DNA of 61,542 nt. Origin: Saprospiraceae bacterium UBA6168. GTDB taxonomy: Bacteria > Bacteroidota > Bacteroidia > Chitinophagales > Saprospiraceae. Of the stretch, positions 32,726 to 41,409 are shown piece after piece. The stretch is taken from assembly GCA_002435785.1 (NCBI GenBank), contig DIUC01000072.1:47413-108954 (forward strand), in the 5' to 3' direction. The position numbers were made by a program, and so were the translations under genes. Every line of letters begins with the position of its first letter. Position 1 is the first letter of the stretch. The notes beneath the pieces are model-generated. The model made no database searches and was not told the origin of the DNA. It worked only from the letters and a program-made list of their open reading frames with translations.

Positions 32726-34174
32726 ATGTACGACAACAATCCAACCCTTACAGGCATCGCAAAGGAGATAGACGAGGCCAAACAGGGGCAGGTTTTTTAC
32801 GAAGAGAAAACCCTTGAAGAGCGCAACGGGTCCAGCAACGGCAAGCATTTTTACATCGAAAGCTATGGTTGCCAGATGAACTTCAGCGACTCGGAAATCG
32901 TGGCCAGCATCCTTTCGGAGGTGGGCTTTCGACCTACCCGCCAGCTTGAAAACGCAGACCTTATCCTCGTCAATACCTGCTCCATCCGGGAGAAGGCGGA
33001 GGAGACTGTGCGGCAGCGGCTCCGTGTTTTTGACAAATTAAAGCGGCAACGGCCAGGCACCATGGTCGGCGTGCTTGGATGCATGGCCGAGCGGCTTAAA
33101 AGCAAGTTCCTCGAAGAGGAAAAACTCGTGGACATCGTCATCGGCCCAGACGCTTACCGTGACTTGCCCAACTTGGTGGCCGGAGCGGAGGAAGGCGAGC
33201 GAGGGGTCAACGTGCTTTTGTCTAGGGAAGAGACCTACGCAGACATCAGCCCCATGCGCTTGGACAGCAATGGCGTGGCGGCTTTCATCTCCATCATGCG
33301 GGGCTGCGACAATATGTGCTCCTTCTGCGTCGTACCATTCACACGGGGTCGGGAGCGAAGCCGTGACTGTTTCAGCATCCTTTCCGAAGCCCACGAACTC
33401 TTCGACCGGGGCTACCGGGAAGTGACCCTACTCGGCCAAAACGTGGACAGCTATAAGTGGGAAAACCCAGAGAGTGGGCAGGTCGTAAACTTCGCTCAAC
33501 TCCTCGAAATGGTAGCGCTCGTCAACCCCAACTTGCGGGTGCGCTTCTCCACTTCCCATCCAAAGGACATCACCGACGAGGTGCTCCACACCATAGCCCG
33601 CTACGAAAACATCTGCAAGTACATACACCTGCCGGTGCAAAGCGGCAACTCCACCGTGCTGGAGCGCATGAACCGCACCTACGACCGGGAGTGGTACATG
33701 GAGCGGGTGCAGGCCATTTACCGAATCATACCTGAATGTGCCATCAGCTCGGACATCATCGCTGGCTTCTGCAGCGAGCAGGAACACGAGCACCAGGACA
33801 CCGTGAACATGGTCGAATGGGCGAACTACAGCATGTCGTACATGTTTTTTTACTCTGAAAGGCCCGGCACTTTGGCTGCCCGCAAGTACCCGGACGACGT
33901 TCCACTTGAGGTAAAAAAGCGCCGCCTACAGGAAATCGTGGACAAGCAGGGAGAGGTTTCCTTGCGCCACAACAAGGCCGACATCGGCAAAACCTTCAAA
34001 GTGCTGATAGAAGGCAATTCCAAGAAGTCGGACAAGGATTTCAAGGGCCGCAACTCGCAGAATAAGATGATTGTGTTCCCGAAGGTGGACGGCTTGAAAC
34101 CGGGCGATTATGCTTGGGTGAAAGTGACGGCAGCGACGAGTGCGACCCTGATGGGGGAGGTGAGCTTTCCATGA
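32726..34174 (+). CDS. miaB: tRNA-2-methylthio-N6-dimethylallyladenosine synthase MiaB
   Basis: A 482-residue radical-SAM methylthiotransferase. The UPF0004 domain ligates the auxiliary 4Fe-4S cluster through Cys49 (YGCQMNFSDSE), Cys85 (NTCSIREKAEE) and Cys119 (LGCMAERL). The radical SAM cluster is Cys194/198/201 in RGCDNMCSFCVVPFTRGRE. A TRAM RNA-binding domain ends the protein. It adds the 2-methylthio group to i6A37 of tRNAs reading U-starting codons. GRERSR after the radical SAM motif and overall length favour MiaB over MtaB or RimO. It has its own promoter. Confidence 0.96.
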   Translation: MYDNNPTLTGIAKEIDEAKQGQVFYEEKTLEERNGSSNGKHFYIESYGCQMNFSDSEIVASILSEVGFRPTRQLENADLILVNTCSIREKAEETVRQRLRVFDKLKRQRPGTMVGVLGCMAERLKSKFLEEEKLVDIVIGPDAYRDLPNLVAGAEEGERGVNVLLSREETYADISPMRLDSNGVAAFISIMRGCDNMCSFCVVPFTRGRERSRDCFSILSEAHELFDRGYREVTLLGQNVDSYKWENPESGQVVNFAQLLEMVALVNPNLRVRFSTSHPKDITDEVLHTIARYENICKYIHLPVQSGNSTVLERMNRTYDREWYMERVQAIYRIIPECAISSDIIAGFCSEQEHEHQDTVNMVEWANYSMSYMFFYSERPGTLAARKYPDDVPLEVKKRRLQEIVDKQGEVSLRHNKADIGKTFKVLIEGNSKKSDKDFKGRNSQNKMIVFPKVDGLKPGDYAWVKVTAATSATLMGEVSFP

Positions 34175-34207
34175 TTTACGATTTACGATTTACGACTGAG
34201 GATTGCA
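34173..34207 (+). repeat. Heptamer repeats after miaB, leader of the four-helix gene
   Basis: Three exact GATTTAC units plus GACTGAG and GATTGCA begin in the miaB stop codon and end 29 nt before the next start codon. Confidence 0.7.
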
Positions 34208-34235
34208 GGACGGTCGTCAATTACAAATGGCTGCT

Positions 34236-34604
34236 ATGACAAACGAGCAACTTAAAAAGCGGTTTAAGGATTTTTCTATTGCCATCATTTTGTTCTTGAA
34301 AGGGTTGCCGGACACGTTTGAAATCAGGGTAATTCGAAATCAGATGGTGAGGTCAGGAACATCACCCGGGGCAAATTATCGGGCCGCTTGTCGAGGGAAG
34401 TCTGGCCCAGACTTTATTAATAAATTAAAAATGGTAGAGGAAGAACTGGATGAAACCCAATATTGGCTTGAGTTGGTGGTGGCAATCCTGCCTGAAAAAC
34501 GAAATGAGGCAGGTATTCTTTGGAAAGAGGCCGATGAACTGCTTTCAATCATTGTATCTTCAATAAAAACAAGGAGGGACTCCATTAAAAACAACCCCAA
34601 ATGA
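34236..34604 (+). CDS. Four helix bundle protein (S23/IVS-encoded type)
   Basis: A 122-residue, all-helical basic protein with the family signature IRNQMVRSGTSPGANYRAAC and KLKMVEEELDETQYWLEL. Homologues were first seen encoded in 23S rRNA intervening sequences and are now common as free-standing genes in Bacteroidota; their role is unknown, with a suggested nucleic acid or ribosome association. It sits between miaB and a sigma-54 activator, with short tandem repeats on both sides, which fits a recently inserted mobile-like gene. The start at 34236 gives MTNEQLKKRFKDFS. Confidence 0.88.
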   Translation: MTNEQLKKRFKDFSIAIILFLKGLPDTFEIRVIRNQMVRSGTSPGANYRAACRGKSGPDFINKLKMVEEELDETQYWLELVVAILPEKRNEAGILWKEADELLSIIVSSIKTRRDSIKNNPK

Positions 34605-34633
34605 TTGACCCTGACAATTGACCCGTGGCACTC

Positions 34634-34689
34634 TCAATCGTCAATCGTCAGTTGTCAATCGTCAATTGTCAGTCGTCAATCGAAAATCG
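34634..34689 (+). repeat. Eight heptamer repeats in the leader of the sigma-54 activator
   Basis: Units TCAATCG, TCAATCG, TCAGTTG, TCAATCG, TCAATTG, TCAGTCG, TCAATCG, AAAATCG run head to tail without gaps and end 15 nt before the start codon at 34705. Confidence 0.88.
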
Positions 34690-34704
34690 TCACTAAAAAC
34701 AAAC

Positions 34705-35982
34705 ATGAGTACAACACAATCCATAAAACAACGCTTCGGCATCATCGGCACTTCCCCGCTGCTCGACCGGGCGTTGGACACGGCAGCCAGGGTCGCCAAC
34801 TCCGAACTGACCGTCCTCATAACGGGTGAAAGCGGCGTCGGTAAGGAGAACTTCTCCAAAATCATTCACGCCCTAAGTGCCCGAAAGCACAACCAGTTCA
34901 TCGCCGTCAACTGCGGCGCAATTCCCGCTGGCACCATCAATTCCGAGCTTTTTGGGCATGAGAAGGGCGCTTTCACCGGTGCCGTGAACGACCGAAAGGG
35001 CTATTTCGAGACGGCCAACCAAGGCACCATCTTTTTGGATGAAATATCCGAACTGCCCACCGACACCCAAGCCTACCTATTGCGGGTGTTGGAATCTGGA
35101 GAGTTCATCCGGGTAGGTTCCTCCAAGGTCGAGAGAACGGATGTGCGGGTTGTCGCCGCCACCAACGTTGACCTGGAAGAAAGGGTGCGCAAGGGCAAGT
35201 TTCGGGAAGACCTCTACTACCGCCTCAACACCGTGCCCATCAGGATTCCAGCGCTCAAGGACAGGCGGGAAGACATCAACCTCCTCTTCCGAAAGTTTGC
35301 AATGGACATGGCCGAGCGCTACCACACCGACCCCGTTCGCCTCGATGAGCAGGCCCGCCAACTCCTCGAAAACTACCGCTGGCCCGGCAACGTGCGGGAA
35401 CTGAAAAACGTTGCGGAGCAAATCTCCGTCCTCTCCGAAAGCAGGTTGCTCACAGGAGCTGAGTTGGTTGAGTTTGTCCCCAATATTGCGAAGCGAAACC
35501 TGCCGGTGCCAGCGGAGTTCGGCAGTCAAAACGGTGAAGGCTTTCAGGAAAGGGAGATTCTCTACAAGTTCTTGTTTGAGATGAAAAGCGACTTAAACGA
35601 CTTGAAAAACCTGGTCTTCGAGCTGGTGCGCCAAAACGACCTCACCATGCCCGATTCCAGCACTTACAGGGGTTTGAAGACACCTGCTTTCCCAGTGTCA
35701 AGCAGTTTTCGCCAACAAGACTTCGAAAATGCCGAACCATTTTTCGCCCCTCACAACGATGACCAGCACGATTCCTACAAGCCCGTCATCATCGAAAAGC
35801 ACGATAAGGATTTCCACAAGGCCGAGGTCGTGGAGGCCAGCCTCAACCTCTTCGACATGGAAAAAGACCTCATCGTGAAAGCCCTTAGAAAGCACGGCAA
35901 CCGCCGCAAGGAAGCTGCCGCCGACCTCGGCATTTCCGAAAGGACCCTTTACCGGAAAATCAAAGAATACGAATTGGATTGA
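34705..35982 (+). CDS. Sigma-54-dependent transcriptional activator (AAA+ and Fis HTH, no receiver domain)
   Basis: A 425-residue bacterial enhancer-binding protein. The AAA+ domain starts almost at the N-terminus: Walker A GESGVGKE (41-48), sigma-54 contact loop GAFTGA (88-93), Walker B TIFLDEISELP, and R-finger region FREDLYYRLN. The C-terminal Fis-type helix-turn-helix is NRRKEAAADLGISERTLYRKI. There is no N-terminal receiver, GAF or PAS domain, so activity is probably controlled by expression level or a partner protein. An equivalent gene next to miaB is a known arrangement in Bacteroidota. No clear sigma-54 site (TGGCAC-N5-TTGC) was found between genes in this window, so its targets are elsewhere. 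Confidence 0.92.
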   Translation: MSTTQSIKQRFGIIGTSPLLDRALDTAARVANSELTVLITGESGVGKENFSKIIHALSARKHNQFIAVNCGAIPAGTINSELFGHEKGAFTGAVNDRKGYFETANQGTIFLDEISELPTDTQAYLLRVLESGEFIRVGSSKVERTDVRVVAATNVDLEERVRKGKFREDLYYRLNTVPIRIPALKDRREDINLLFRKFAMDMAERYHTDPVRLDEQARQLLENYRWPGNVRELKNVAEQISVLSESRLLTGAELVEFVPNIAKRNLPVPAEFGSQNGEGFQEREILYKFLFEMKSDLNDLKNLVFELVRQNDLTMPDSSTYRGLKTPAFPVSSSFRQQDFENAEPFFAPHNDDQHDSYKPVIIEKHDKDFHKAEVVEASLNLFDMEKDLIVKALRKHGNRRKEAAADLGISERTLYRKIKEYELD

Positions 35983-35984
35983 AT

Positions 35985-36090
35985 TTGTGGCCGCCCAATT
36001 TATTGGGCAGGCCGATGCGATTGACGAATTGATTCAACCAACATCAGTTAAATAAAATTAGCGGTCTGTCCATAAATTGGGCGGCCACAA
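35985..36090. repeat. Long inverted repeat between the sigma-54 activator and BNR protein genes
   Basis: Arms TTGTGGCCGCCCAATTTAT (35985-36003) and its exact complement (36072-36090) are 68 nt apart. With G-T pairs and one bulge the pairing extends inward by about 10 bp. The left arm with its flank (GGCCGCCCAA and TTGGGCAGGCC) can also fold on itself. No T tract follows. Confidence 0.8.
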
Positions 36091-36114
36091 TTAAGACATC
36101 TGAACTTCCACATA

Positions 36115-38997
36115 ATGGCAAAACCTTTCATCCTGCTTGGCTTTTTTGCGCTACCAATTTTTCTCGCTGCCCAAAACCTTCCAACCCCTGCCGCAGAGCG
36201 CCTCGCTGGCATGGAAAAACGCAAAACCCTGCTCGAAAACTCGTTGGTCGCCCAAGTCCCATTCAAATCCATCGGGCCTACCGTTCACAGCGGCCGGGTG
36301 ACGGACGTGGACGTTTGGGAGCAAGACCCCAGCCATTTTTACGTGGCCTATGCTTCCGGCGGGCTTTGGAAAACGGAGAACAACGGCCAGTCCTTCGACC
36401 CCATTTTCGACGACGAAGTGGTGATGACGATTGGGGACATTGCCGTGGATTGGGTGCGGAACACTATCTGGGTCGGCACCGGTGAGGTCAACTCCAGCCG
36501 CAGCAGCTATGCAGGGGTCGGCATGTTCCGCAGCGCAGACGGCGGAAAGACTTGGGAGCACCGGGGTCTGGAAGAATCCCATCATATCGGAAGGGTCGTG
36601 CTGCACCCCAGCGACCCCAACACCCTCTGGGTCGCTGCCCTCGGCCACCTTTATTCCTCCAACTCGGAGCGGGGCGTTTTCAAAACAACCGACGCTGGCG
36701 CAACATGGCGCAAGGTGCTTTTTGCGGATGAAAACAGCGGTGCGGTTGACCTCGTCATTGACCCCAAAGACCCGAATACCCTCTACGCCGCCACTTGGCA
36801 CCGGGAGCGCCGGGCTTGGAACTTCGTGGAGGCGGGTCCTGGTTCTGGCATCCACAAAAGCACAGACGGGGGTGAAACATGGACGAAAATTTCTGCCAAC
36901 GGCAGCGGGTTCCCAAATGGTGACGGAGTTGGGCGAATCGGCCTCGCAGTTGGGTCGAGCGGGGGTATCGCATTGCTTTACGCCATCGTGGACAACCAAA
37001 ACAGACGGCCAAAAGGAGCAAAGGAAAAAACGGATGGCCTGACCAAGGACGACTTGCGCAGAATGACCAAGGAGGCATTTTTGACGTTGGAAAAAGATAA
37101 GGTAAAGGCATACCTCAGCGACAACGGTTTTCCCGAAAAATACAGTGTGGACAAGGTTTTTGAGATGGTGAAAAGGGGCGAAATTACCCCCTTGTCACTC
37201 GTCGAATACACCGAGGACGCCAACTCGCTGCTTTTCGACACCCCGGTAGTTGGGGCGGAAGTCTATGCCTCCACCGATAGCGGAAAATCCTGGAAAAAGA
37301 CCCACGAGGGTTATCTCGACGATATTTTTTACAGCTACGGTTATTATTTTGGGCAAATACGGGTAGCTCCGCAAGACCCAGATAGGCTTTATATTTTCGG
37401 AGTGCCGGTGCTAAAATCCAGCGACGGTGGCAAGCACTGGAAATCCATCAATGGAGACAACGTTCATGCCGACCACCACGCCCTCTGGGCCAACCCGAAC
37501 CGCCCCGGCCACCTCGTGCTTGGCAACGATGGCGGCATCAACATCAGCTATGACGACGGCGAGCATTGGGTAAAATGCAACACCCCCGCCGTCGGCCAGT
37601 TTTATGCCGTGGCGGTGGACATGGCCAAGAGCTACAACGTCTATGGCGGCCTTCAGGACAATGGCGTATGGACTGGGCCGCACACCTACAAACCCAGCGT
37701 TTACTGGCATGACAGTGGCCAATACCCTTACAAATCGCTCCTCGGCGGCGACGGGATGCAGGTCGCCATTGACACCCGTGACAACGAAACGGTCTATACT
37801 GGCTACCAATTTGGAAACTATTACCGCATCAATCGGAGCACCCGTGAGTCCGCCTACATCACCCCGCAGCACGACCTCGGCGAGCGCCCCCTCCGCTGGA
37901 ACTGGCAGACGCCCATCCACCTCAGCCGCCACAATGAGGACATCCTTTACATCGGCTCCAACAAGCTGCACCGCTCCTTCAATCAGGGCAAGGATTGGGA
38001 GGCTATCTCCGGTGACCTGACCAACGGCGGGATAAAGGGCGATGTGCCATACGGGACGCTCACCGCCATTCACGAAAGCCCGACGAAGTTCGGCCTGATT
38101 TACACGGGTTCCGACGACGGACTGGTGCACTTGACCCGTGACGGCGGCAACACTTGGGCGAACATCTCGGCAGGGCTGCCCGGCGGGTTTTGGGTGAGCA
38201 GGGCACAGGCTTCGGCGGTGGAGCAGGGTAGGGTTTACGTCACGCTGAACGGGTACCGGCAGGACAACTTCGAGGCGATGGTCTTTGCCTCCGATAATTA
38301 CGGCGAAACTTGGCGGCGCATCGGCGCCGACCTCCCCGCCGAACCGGTCAACGTAATCAAGGAAGACCCCAAAAACCCCGATTTGCTGTACGTTGGCACT
38401 GACCACGGGCTGTATGTTTCGCTCGACCGTGGGCTCCATTTTATGCAAATGAACAAGGATTTGCCAGCCGTGGCGGTGCATGACTTAGTGGTGCATCCAC
38501 GAGAGAACGAGCTGCTGGTAGGTACGCATGGGCGCTCTTTGTACTTGGCCGATGTGAGGGAAATGCAGCAGCTCACGGACAGCATTTTGCAAAAGGATTT
38601 GTACGCATTTGACATTCCCAAACTGATGTTTCGAGGCAACTGGGGCAACCTTCGCAACAGTTGGACGGAAGATGCACCTGAACCCGTGGTCGAGTTGGCC
38701 GTTTACACAAAAACAAGTGGCAAACTGAAAATCACGGTGATGATGGGCGACCTTAAGCTGAACACTTGGGAGGTGGATGTGACCCACGGCCTCAACTACC
38801 CGGAATTTCACGGCGAGCTAATGGAAAGCGCAGCCCCTGCATTTGCGAAGCAGCTAAACGAGAAGAAGAAAAAAGAGGAAAAGCCAATTGTCATGGAGAA
38901 AGCAAAAAACGGTAAATATTACCTCCAAAAAGGCAGTTATAAAATGGTGTTTGAGAAGGACGGCAAAAAAACAGAATCGAAGTTTATTATTGAATAG
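36115..38997 (+). CDS. Secreted BNR/sortilin-like beta-propeller protein (glycosyl hydrolase-annotated family)
   Basis: A 960-residue protein with signal peptide (MAKPFILLGFFALPIFLA-AQ). Many BNR/Asp-box repeats of the form S-x-D-x-G-x-T-W are seen (FRSADGGKTW, FKTTDAGATW, HKSTDGGETW, YASTDSGKSW, LKSSDGGKHW, LTRDGGNTW, ASDNYGETW), building one or more beta-propellers of the VPS10/sortilin-like type. Similar proteins are often annotated as glycosyl hydrolases without proof of activity. The C-terminal 100 residues are Lys/Glu-rich, with no clear T9SS signal. A surface or periplasmic binding or degradative role is likely. Confidence 0.87.
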   Translation: MAKPFILLGFFALPIFLAAQNLPTPAAERLAGMEKRKTLLENSLVAQVPFKSIGPTVHSGRVTDVDVWEQDPSHFYVAYASGGLWKTENNGQSFDPIFDDEVVMTIGDIAVDWVRNTIWVGTGEVNSSRSSYAGVGMFRSADGGKTWEHRGLEESHHIGRVVLHPSDPNTLWVAALGHLYSSNSERGVFKTTDAGATWRKVLFADENSGAVDLVIDPKDPNTLYAATWHRERRAWNFVEAGPGSGIHKSTDGGETWTKISANGSGFPNGDGVGRIGLAVGSSGGIALLYAIVDNQNRRPKGAKEKTDGLTKDDLRRMTKEAFLTLEKDKVKAYLSDNGFPEKYSVDKVFEMVKRGEITPLSLVEYTEDANSLLFDTPVVGAEVYASTDSGKSWKKTHEGYLDDIFYSYGYYFGQIRVAPQDPDRLYIFGVPVLKSSDGGKHWKSINGDNVHADHHALWANPNRPGHLVLGNDGGINISYDDGEHWVKCNTPAVGQFYAVAVDMAKSYNVYGGLQDNGVWTGPHTYKPSVYWHDSGQYPYKSLLGGDGMQVAIDTRDNETVYTGYQFGNYYRINRSTRESAYITPQHDLGERPLRWNWQTPIHLSRHNEDILYIGSNKLHRSFNQGKDWEAISGDLTNGGIKGDVPYGTLTAIHESPTKFGLIYTGSDDGLVHLTRDGGNTWANISAGLPGGFWVSRAQASAVEQGRVYVTLNGYRQDNFEAMVFASDNYGETWRRIGADLPAEPVNVIKEDPKNPDLLYVGTDHGLYVSLDRGLHFMQMNKDLPAVAVHDLVVHPRENELLVGTHGRSLYLADVREMQQLTDSILQKDLYAFDIPKLMFRGNWGNLRNSWTEDAPEPVVELAVYTKTSGKLKITVMMGDLKLNTWEVDVTHGLNYPEFHGELMESAAPAFAKQLNEKKKKEEKPIVMEKAKNGKYYLQKGSYKMVFEKDGKKTESKFIIE

Positions 38998-39101
38998 CCG
39001 TTGGATTTGATAAATGTGTTGATTTACCAAGGCTGGAGAGTGTTATGTAAAATATTGGTTCTCAGTTCACTGTATTATTTCCAGCCTAAAAAACAATAAG
39101 G

Positions 39102-40184
39102 ATGGCCAAAGTAATGGTGTTCATTGACGGTACTTGGTTGTACTCCAACCTGCGTACCCTCGGCGAGGATTTTCAGGTGGACTACGGCAAGTTGCCACAT
39201 GTAGTGGGCAATCAAATCGCCAAAAAATTGGGCGACAAGAGCGTGGACATCGTTCGCATTTTCATGTTCGGCTCCAATGCCACCAACTTCTTGGATGCCG
39301 ACAAGGAAATGGTGAAACGGCGGCGTATTTTTTACGATGTGCTCCGGGAGGAATACAACTATGAAGTAGAAGTCTATCTCGTTGACTACCGTGGCCGCCG
39401 CCTCAAGCGAAAGGACCGCCACCCCGACGACGATTTCTCGCCAGAGGAAAAATGCGTGGACATTGCCCTCGCCTCGTCCATGCTCTACTTTGCGGCATTG
39501 CCGTTGGCCTACGACATTGCCATCGTGATTGGCGGCGACCGGGACTACGTGCCGGTGCTGCAAAAAGTGCGGCTTTTGGGCAAACGGACTGCCATCGCCA
39601 GCATCCACGGTGCTTGTTCCTTCGAACTTTCCGAAGGAAAAAACCTGAAAGGGGTTCGTGATTTCGACGTGATTTGGCTCAACGACCTGCTGGAGGAAAT
39701 CAGGATGTCGAACGAGGTGCGGGATGTGGTTTGCAAAGCGCCATTCCACATTGGCCCGAACCCTGTCAAAACAGATGAGTTCGTCCGGAAAAATCGGCCG
39801 TTTTACTGCAAAGAGTGCCGTGAAAAAATGTGGAAACAGCGGGGCGACGAATATGACCCAGATGATGAGGAGGGCATGGCCGAACCGAATGACTCGAATG
39901 AACAAGTTCGCCAGAAGGAAAGCTCCGCACCAAGTATGGCCATACGAACAGGCGACAGCAGCATCGGCGTCGTGAAACGCTTGATGGAGTTTTGCGGCTT
40001 CATCGAAACCGAGGCCGGGGACTTTTATTTCGGCATGGACGACTGCGTTGGTGGCACCGAGTTCTCCAAACTCAAGCCCGGCGACCGGGTGGAGTTCATT
40101 GCTGCGAGGGTTCCACGGAAGGAGTTTCGGGGCCGGGAAGGCAATGGCAATGCCGAGGAGGTTTCGCTCGTTTTGAATGGTTGA
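39102..40184 (+). CDS. NYN-domain nuclease-like protein with zinc-binding-like motif and cold-shock-like C-terminal domain
   Basis: A 360-residue protein. Residues 1-205 form a NYN/LabA (PIN-like) domain with the expected acidic residues: Asp9 in VFIDGTWLY, Asp120 in KCVDIALASSM, Asp146/Asp148 in GGDRDYVPVL. A CXXC (Cys236/Cys239, FYCKECREKMW), perhaps with Cys211/His216, may bind zinc. After an acidic linker (250-280), residues 287-358 resemble a cold-shock/S1-type OB fold: GVVKRLMEFCGFIE, DFYFGMDD, KLKPGDRVEFIA, AEEVSLV. The combination suggests an endoribonuclease with its own RNA-binding module (inference). Its stop lies 17 nt before the M43 protease start. Confidence 0.88.
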   Translation: MAKVMVFIDGTWLYSNLRTLGEDFQVDYGKLPHVVGNQIAKKLGDKSVDIVRIFMFGSNATNFLDADKEMVKRRRIFYDVLREEYNYEVEVYLVDYRGRRLKRKDRHPDDDFSPEEKCVDIALASSMLYFAALPLAYDIAIVIGGDRDYVPVLQKVRLLGKRTAIASIHGACSFELSEGKNLKGVRDFDVIWLNDLLEEIRMSNEVRDVVCKAPFHIGPNPVKTDEFVRKNRPFYCKECREKMWKQRGDEYDPDDEEGMAEPNDSNEQVRQKESSAPSMAIRTGDSSIGVVKRLMEFCGFIETEAGDFYFGMDDCVGGTEFSKLKPGDRVEFIAARVPRKEFRGREGNGNAEEVSLVLNG

Positions 40185-40203
40185 CAGGCCAATAAATTCA
40201 TCC

Positions 40204-41406
40204 ATGAAACATCGTTTCCTGCTTTTATTGCTACTTTTTTTTTTCTTGGAAAATGCGTTTTCCCAGCAGGCAGATCGCTGTGGGGCGAGGCAAGCGGATG
40301 GGGGAGGGCAGCCCCATTTTTTTCCGAAGGAAGTAAAAAAAACAATGGCCGAAAGCCGTGCCGTGGTAAATATCCCGGTGGTGGTTCATGTGGTATGGAA
40401 CAGCAGCGAGGAGAACATCTCAGACGAACAGATTGGGTCGCAAATCGAAGTCTTGAACAAAGATTTCAATGCCGGGAATGCGGAAATAGGAGGTGTTCCC
40501 CTCATGTTCCAACAACTCATCGCCGATGTGGACTTCCATTTTTGCCTCGCCACCAAAGACCCCGACGGCAACCCGACCGACGGCATTACCCGCACCCAGA
40601 CGAACAACAACCTCGGCATTGGTGGCGCTGCGAGCATCCATTATACCAGCCAAGGAGGCCGTAATGCTTGGAACCCAGAGAAGTACTTGAATATTTGGGT
40701 GGCAAAATTTGCGGGAGGACTGGGAGGGGTGGCCACTTTCCCGGGTCAGGGTCCAGCCGCAGAGCAAGGGGTGGAAGTCAACTACAAACAGTTCGGGACG
40801 ATAGGCACGGCCACCAATCCACCCTACCACCTTGGCCGCACCTGTACCCATGAAATTGGCCATTATTTCAACCTCCAGCACCTTTGGGGCCCCGGTATCA
40901 ACAGTTGCTGCAACGAAGACGACGGGGTGGCCGACACGCCCGTTTCCTGCGAAAACTACCTGCACCAGTGTCCAACTGGTACCACGTTCTCCTGTGCCGC
41001 CCCCGATATGTGGATGAACTTCATGAACTACACCGATGATGCTTGCATGGCCATGTTTACAAAAGGACAAAAGGTTCGGATGTACGAGGCGCTCAACGAA
41101 TTTAGGCCTGGTCTGCTCACTTCTGATGGCTGTGCCACGGTGGGCGTGGAGGAGGAGGTGAGTGGAAATGAGCTGCGGATTTTCGGAAATCCGGTGTCTG
41201 GGCAGCTTAGGTTTGAACTCAAATCCTCAGATGGTGGCGATTGGCAACTGTGCTTGTACAACCCGCTCGGCCAAGCTGTTATTTGCGAAGCAAAAAAGGC
41301 GAACGAACTCGTCGTGATTGATTGCAGCCACCTCCCTGGCGGCATTTATTTTTTGGTCGCTTCGCAAAATAGTGTTCGTATTGCGAAGCGGGTGGTGCTG
41401 AATTGA
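40204..41406 (+). CDS. Secreted M43 (pappalysin-type) metalloprotease with T9SS type A-like tail
   Basis: A 400-residue protein with signal peptide (MKHRFLLLLLLFFFLENAFS-QQ). The M43 zinc site is HEIGHYFNLQHLW (His216, Glu217, His220, His226), and the Met-turn is WMNFMNYTDDACM. Cys pairs around the site are typical of cytophagalysin-like enzymes. The last 75 residues (GNELRIFGNPVSGQLRFEL to GGIYFLVASQNSVRIAKRVVLN) match the Por secretion C-terminal domain, so it is probably exported by T9SS. The start at 40204 gives the signal peptide. It begins 17 nt after the NYN gene stop and ends 3 nt before the convergent M28 gene. Confidence 0.92.
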   Translation: MKHRFLLLLLLFFFLENAFSQQADRCGARQADGGGQPHFFPKEVKKTMAESRAVVNIPVVVHVVWNSSEENISDEQIGSQIEVLNKDFNAGNAEIGGVPLMFQQLIADVDFHFCLATKDPDGNPTDGITRTQTNNNLGIGGAASIHYTSQGGRNAWNPEKYLNIWVAKFAGGLGGVATFPGQGPAAEQGVEVNYKQFGTIGTATNPPYHLGRTCTHEIGHYFNLQHLWGPGINSCCNEDDGVADTPVSCENYLHQCPTGTTFSCAAPDMWMNFMNYTDDACMAMFTKGQKVRMYEALNEFRPGLLTSDGCATVGVEEEVSGNELRIFGNPVSGQLRFELKSSDGGDWQLCLYNPLGQAVICEAKKANELVVIDCSHLPGGIYFLVASQNSVRIAKRVVLN

Positions 41407-41409
41407 AGG

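Noticed and set aside
37411..38481. 356-codon frame antisense to the BNR propeller gene
   Set aside because: Val/Gly/His-rich without homology-like motifs; the plus-strand Asp-box repeats are clear.
39075..40205. 376-codon frame antisense to the NYN gene
   Set aside because: The plus strand carries intact NYN and OB-like motifs; the reverse reading has none.
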